Assembly (NCBI GenBank): GCA_900128565.1
Contig: LT636312.1
Span: 1 to 10,436, forward strand
DNA length: 10,436 nt
From: Stramenopiles sp. TOSAG23-6
Lineage: Eukaryota > Sar
Direction: 5' to 3'
Under the pieces are notes generated by a model, which was not told the DNA's origin, made no database searches, and saw nothing but the letters and a program-made list of their open reading frames with translations. A program made the position numbers and the translations under genes. This document shows, one piece after another, positions 8,270-10,436 of the stretch (within the stretch, counting starts at the first letter, position 1; each line of letters begins with the position of its first letter).

Positions 8270-9150
8270 ATGTTTGCCACAAAAGGTGAATATGATAGCG
8301 GTGTAAACACCTTTTCTCCAGAGGGCCGTCTTTTTCAGGTTGAGTATGCTATTGAGGCTATTAAACTTGGGTCTACTGCGATTGGAATCTGCACAAAAGA
8401 AGGAATCATCTTGGCTGTGGAAAAACGTCTCGAGTCTAAACTTCTGGAAGCAAGCAGTATTCATAAAATCGTTGAAATTGATCGCCATATTGGATGTGCG
8501 CAGAGTGGTCTAACTGCTGATGCGACAACACTTGTGGAACGTGCCCGTGTGGAAGCGACACAACATACATTTACTTATGATGAGCCTATGCCAGTTCGGT
8601 CTTTGACACAAGCAATTTGTGACATGGCTCTTAGCTTTGGAGAAGGCGGGGAAAAACAGATTATGTCTAGGTAAGTAACTATTTCACTTGGCATCTAATC
8701 ATATTGTAAAATTCATTTGAAATTGTAACCTTCTTTTTTTGTTCTTTTTGTTGTATAATTTTGTATTGAAGTAACCAAAACACTCATTTTTGTTTTATTT
8801 TTTTATACTTTTTCCATGAAAGACCTTTTGGTGTTGCCTTACTTATTGGTGGATGTGATGAAAATGGCCCATCACTTTATCACACTGACCCTAGTGGCAC
8901 ATTTATTAAATATGATGCGAAAGCGACTGGTTCTGGTTCAGAAGGTGCTCAAAAGACTCTTGAAGATGACTATTCACCTGACTTCACACTCGAGGAAGCC
9001 GAACGTTTAGCAATGAATACTTTGAAAGAAGCCATGGAAGAAAAAGTAAGCTTAAAAAACGTTGAAGTTGCAACAATTACACCCAAAGATGGATATAAAC
9101 TTCACAGTAAAGAACAGCTTCAAGCTGCTATTGAAAGACTTGGTGCATAA
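8270..9150 (+). CDS. PSMA5: Proteasome subunit alpha type-5, join(8270..8670,8823..9150)
   Basis: Encodes 242 residues, matching the usual 241 or so of PSMA5 (yeast Pup2). Alpha-5 is a structural, non-catalytic member of the outer heptameric ring of the 20S proteasome; its N-terminal tail helps gate the channel. The alpha-subunit signature [17 protein letters not shown] follows the start directly, and [45 protein letters not shown] and GSGSEGAQ all follow the alpha-5 pattern. The typical Thr-1 of active beta subunits is absent, as expected. The loop before MSRPFG ([13 protein letters not shown]) is the usual alpha-5 acidic insertion and is less acidic here. The exon junction falls within the Arg codon of MSRPFG. 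It shares a divergent promoter region with the J-domain gene. Confidence 0.97.
8671..8822 (+). other. PSMA5 intron (phase 2, 152 nt)
   Basis: Donor TCTAG|GTAAGT and acceptor ATGAAAG|ACC restore [10 protein letters not shown] exactly. Reading through would stop immediately at TAA 8672-8674. The interior is T-rich, with a strong T tract before the acceptor. Confidence 0.95.
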
Positions 9151-9395
9151 AAAATAGTAGAGATGACTTTTTTTGTATATTGTGTCAGTGAAAGTTTGAA
9201 TATTTTGTTTTTTATTTTGTGAAAAGTGTCAAAAACAAAATATGATGTTGTACACATTAAATTCATAATAGCTATCTAGATCTCAATTTTTTTAAGAAGT
9301 AAAAGTAGAAATCATACCTCTTTTTTTCTTTTTGTGTTTTTATGTTTTTTCTTTTTTTTAAGAAAAAAAATAGTACAAGTAAAATCTGATTTTTA
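9151..9395. other. Convergent 3' intergenic region after PSMA5
   Basis: No gene seen. T-rich, with a run of about eight T, then AA, then about eight A after G near 9350-9370 that can fold into a T/A hairpin. It separates PSMA5 from a minus-strand open frame ending at 9396. Confidence 0.4.
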
Positions 9396-9688
9396 TTAGA
9401 TAAATTTTAGTTGAGGAATGACAAGTGCTTGCGAATATTTCCAATCAATTCCAAGTTGTACAAGATTTATATCATCTCGAATAAAAGGTTGCATACCAGA
9501 ATAATTTAAATCACACATGTATTGAAAACAATAAATTTCGATCGTCCTACTCTTTAAAATCTTTGCTAAGTGAGTTGATTTTGAAATGTTCAATCTTTTG
9601 TTGAATCCAAGAGCATGGAGTAATTTCAAATTTTCTTCAATACTTCGAGATGATGACCCCACCGCGGAGATTTTTGACGTAAATGTAT
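9396..9688 (-). CDS. Unrecognised terminal exon or gene remnant
   Basis: The minus-strand frame is open from a stop at 9726-9728 down to TAA 9396-9398 and has no ATG before residue MCDLNYSGM. The protein-like part begins near 9675 (SKISAVGSSSRSIEENLKLL) and has balanced composition unlike the AT-rich surroundings. A TAG acceptor at 9691-9689 would make 9688-9396 a last exon of about 97 codons. An AATAAA at 9397-9392 (minus) overlaps the stop, as it also does in the neighbouring gene on this strand. No upstream exon with an ATG can be placed in the 140 bp before the next gene's stop, so it may be a truncated copy whose 5' part is lost. I recognise no family. Confidence 0.4.
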
Positions 9689-9828
9689 CTATTTCATTAT
9701 AAATCAGTATATTTAGTATTACACATTATATTTATTATATACCAAAATTAAATAATTATCAATATAATAAAATATAAATATAAGGCATCTTATCCCAGGA
9801 GTGATAGAATTCACCACTTAACAATGTT

Positions 9829-10389
9829 TTATTTTCCCTTTGGACAATTTTTTTTTTTACATTGTGTACATTTGTTGGACCCATTACGGTACCCTCTTAG
9901 AGAACCATATCTAGCAGCATTCATACATCCAAGGACTTGACAGCGAAAACCACCACCACATTTAGCACATAATTCATGGTCAATTATTGCGGTGCCATCT
10001 TTATTAGGACCACGTGCAGCATTTTTATTGCATATTTCTTTTTTATTGCCTATTTCTTTCAAGCATTTCTTTTTTTCTCTATGTTTACCACATACAACCA
10101 GAGGGCCCCTTTTGACTTTTGAAAACAATGCAATATTATCACAATTTTCTGCCTCACATACTTTCCTACCCGTTTCCAAATTTCGATGCTCAGGACAAAG
10201 CTCTATGATTTGGTAATATATTTCAAATATTTGTATTTGTTAGTTTTATAAATTTCAAAATAAATTGAGGTTTTGAAAGAATATCAAAAAAAAATAAAAT
10301 ACTTGATTTTGATGCAGCTTTAGCAGTACATCCATCTTTTTCACATATTCCAGTACGACCTCCATCGGGTTGATGCATACAACAATAAT
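9829..10389 (-). CDS. EsV-1-7 / WRKY19-like Cys/His zinc-repeat protein, 3' part, complement join(9829..10202,10303..10389)
   Basis: Two exons of a gene whose 5' end lies beyond the right edge. Exon 10389-10303 encodes YCCMHQPDGGRTGICEKDGC...; exon 10202-9829 continues LCPEHRNLETGRKVCEAENC and ends at TAA 9831-9829. The pattern is C-x2-H-x9-C-x4-C-x10-C-x2-H-x9-C-x4-C-x16-C-x2-H, then a looser segment, then C-x2-C-GGGFR-C-x4-C-x18-C-x2-C. The C-x4-C-x16-C-x2-H unit is exactly the EsV-1-7 repeat spacing; the GGGFRCQVLGC segment resembles WRKY19-like fingers. Such repeats are presumed to bind zinc; one brown-algal member is a developmental regulator, but no role can be assigned here. The C-terminus is Lys-rich. 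AATAAA overlaps the stop. Without the intron the second exon would appear to lack an ATG start. Confidence 0.75.
10203..10302 (-). other. Intron of the zinc-repeat gene (phase 1, 100 nt)
   Basis: On the minus strand the donor is TCAA|GTATTT and the acceptor CATAG|AGC. Splicing joins the C-x4-C of the first exon to the C-x2-H of the second in frame; unspliced, stops intervene. Its 3' end shares a 15-mer, ACAAATATTTGAAAT, with the end of the preceding intron. Confidence 0.8.
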
Positions 10390-10436
10390 CTATAAATTGT
10401 GATACATTTCAAATATTTGTGTTACTGAGTTGAATA
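10390..10436 (-). other. 3' end of an upstream intron of the zinc-repeat gene
   Basis: On the minus strand the sequence runs to an acceptor TTTATAG| at 10390, followed by the zinc-repeat exon. No coding sequence is evident in it. It carries the same 15-mer (10406-10420) at nearly the same distance from the acceptor as the next intron (10220-10234). Confidence 0.65.

Noticed and set aside
8096-8488. 130-residue minus-strand open frame across the PSMA5 start
   Set aside because: It overlaps PSMA5 exon 1 antisense, has no family features and ends in a Phe-rich low-complexity tail.

Overview
The window looks like nuclear DNA of an AT-rich, fairly gene-dense microbial eukaryote. It holds spliced genes with short GT-AG introns (100, 100 and 152 nt), AATAAA signals close to stop codons, and the housekeeping proteins gamma-tubulin complex component 2 and proteasome alpha-5. 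A Cys/His repeat gene of the EsV-1-7 / WRKY19-like zinc-finger type at the right end is a family mainly known from stramenopiles (brown algae, oomycetes). A stramenopile, possibly oomycete-like, is therefore my best guess; this is inference and has not been searched. Four N bases (9, 644, 654, 657) show it is a draft assembly.

Layout, left to right. (1) 56-991 (+): a small C3HC4 RING-finger protein of unknown function. (2) 1328-4826 (+): the gamma-tubulin complex subunit GCP2 (TUBGCP2/Spc97 family), with one intron, a long N-terminal extension containing three repeats that look like a beta-trefoil, and a basic insertion near the C-terminus. (3) 4947-7985 (-): an intronless 1012-residue protein with a J-domain, a charged coiled coil, a Tudor-like module, Ser/Asp/Asn repeats, a helical module and polyproline. 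(4) 8270-9150 (+): PSMA5, proteasome alpha-5, with one intron. (5) 9396-9688 (-): an unrecognised terminal exon or gene remnant. (6) 9829-10389 (-), running off the right edge: two exons of a Cys/His-rich zinc-binding repeat protein.

GCP2 and the J-domain gene converge with only 120 bp between their stop codons. The J-domain gene and PSMA5 diverge from a shared 284-bp region, so a co-chaperone-like gene and a proteasome gene may share a promoter. No operon, mobile element, CRISPR array, rRNA or tRNA was seen.

The observations I rate highest are the trefoil-like N-terminus on GCP2, the J-domain plus Tudor-like architecture, and the zinc-repeat gene, in which an exon and its upstream intron end appear to have been duplicated together. 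The GCP2 intron also has two GT donors 4 nt apart, and only the weaker-looking one keeps the reading frame.
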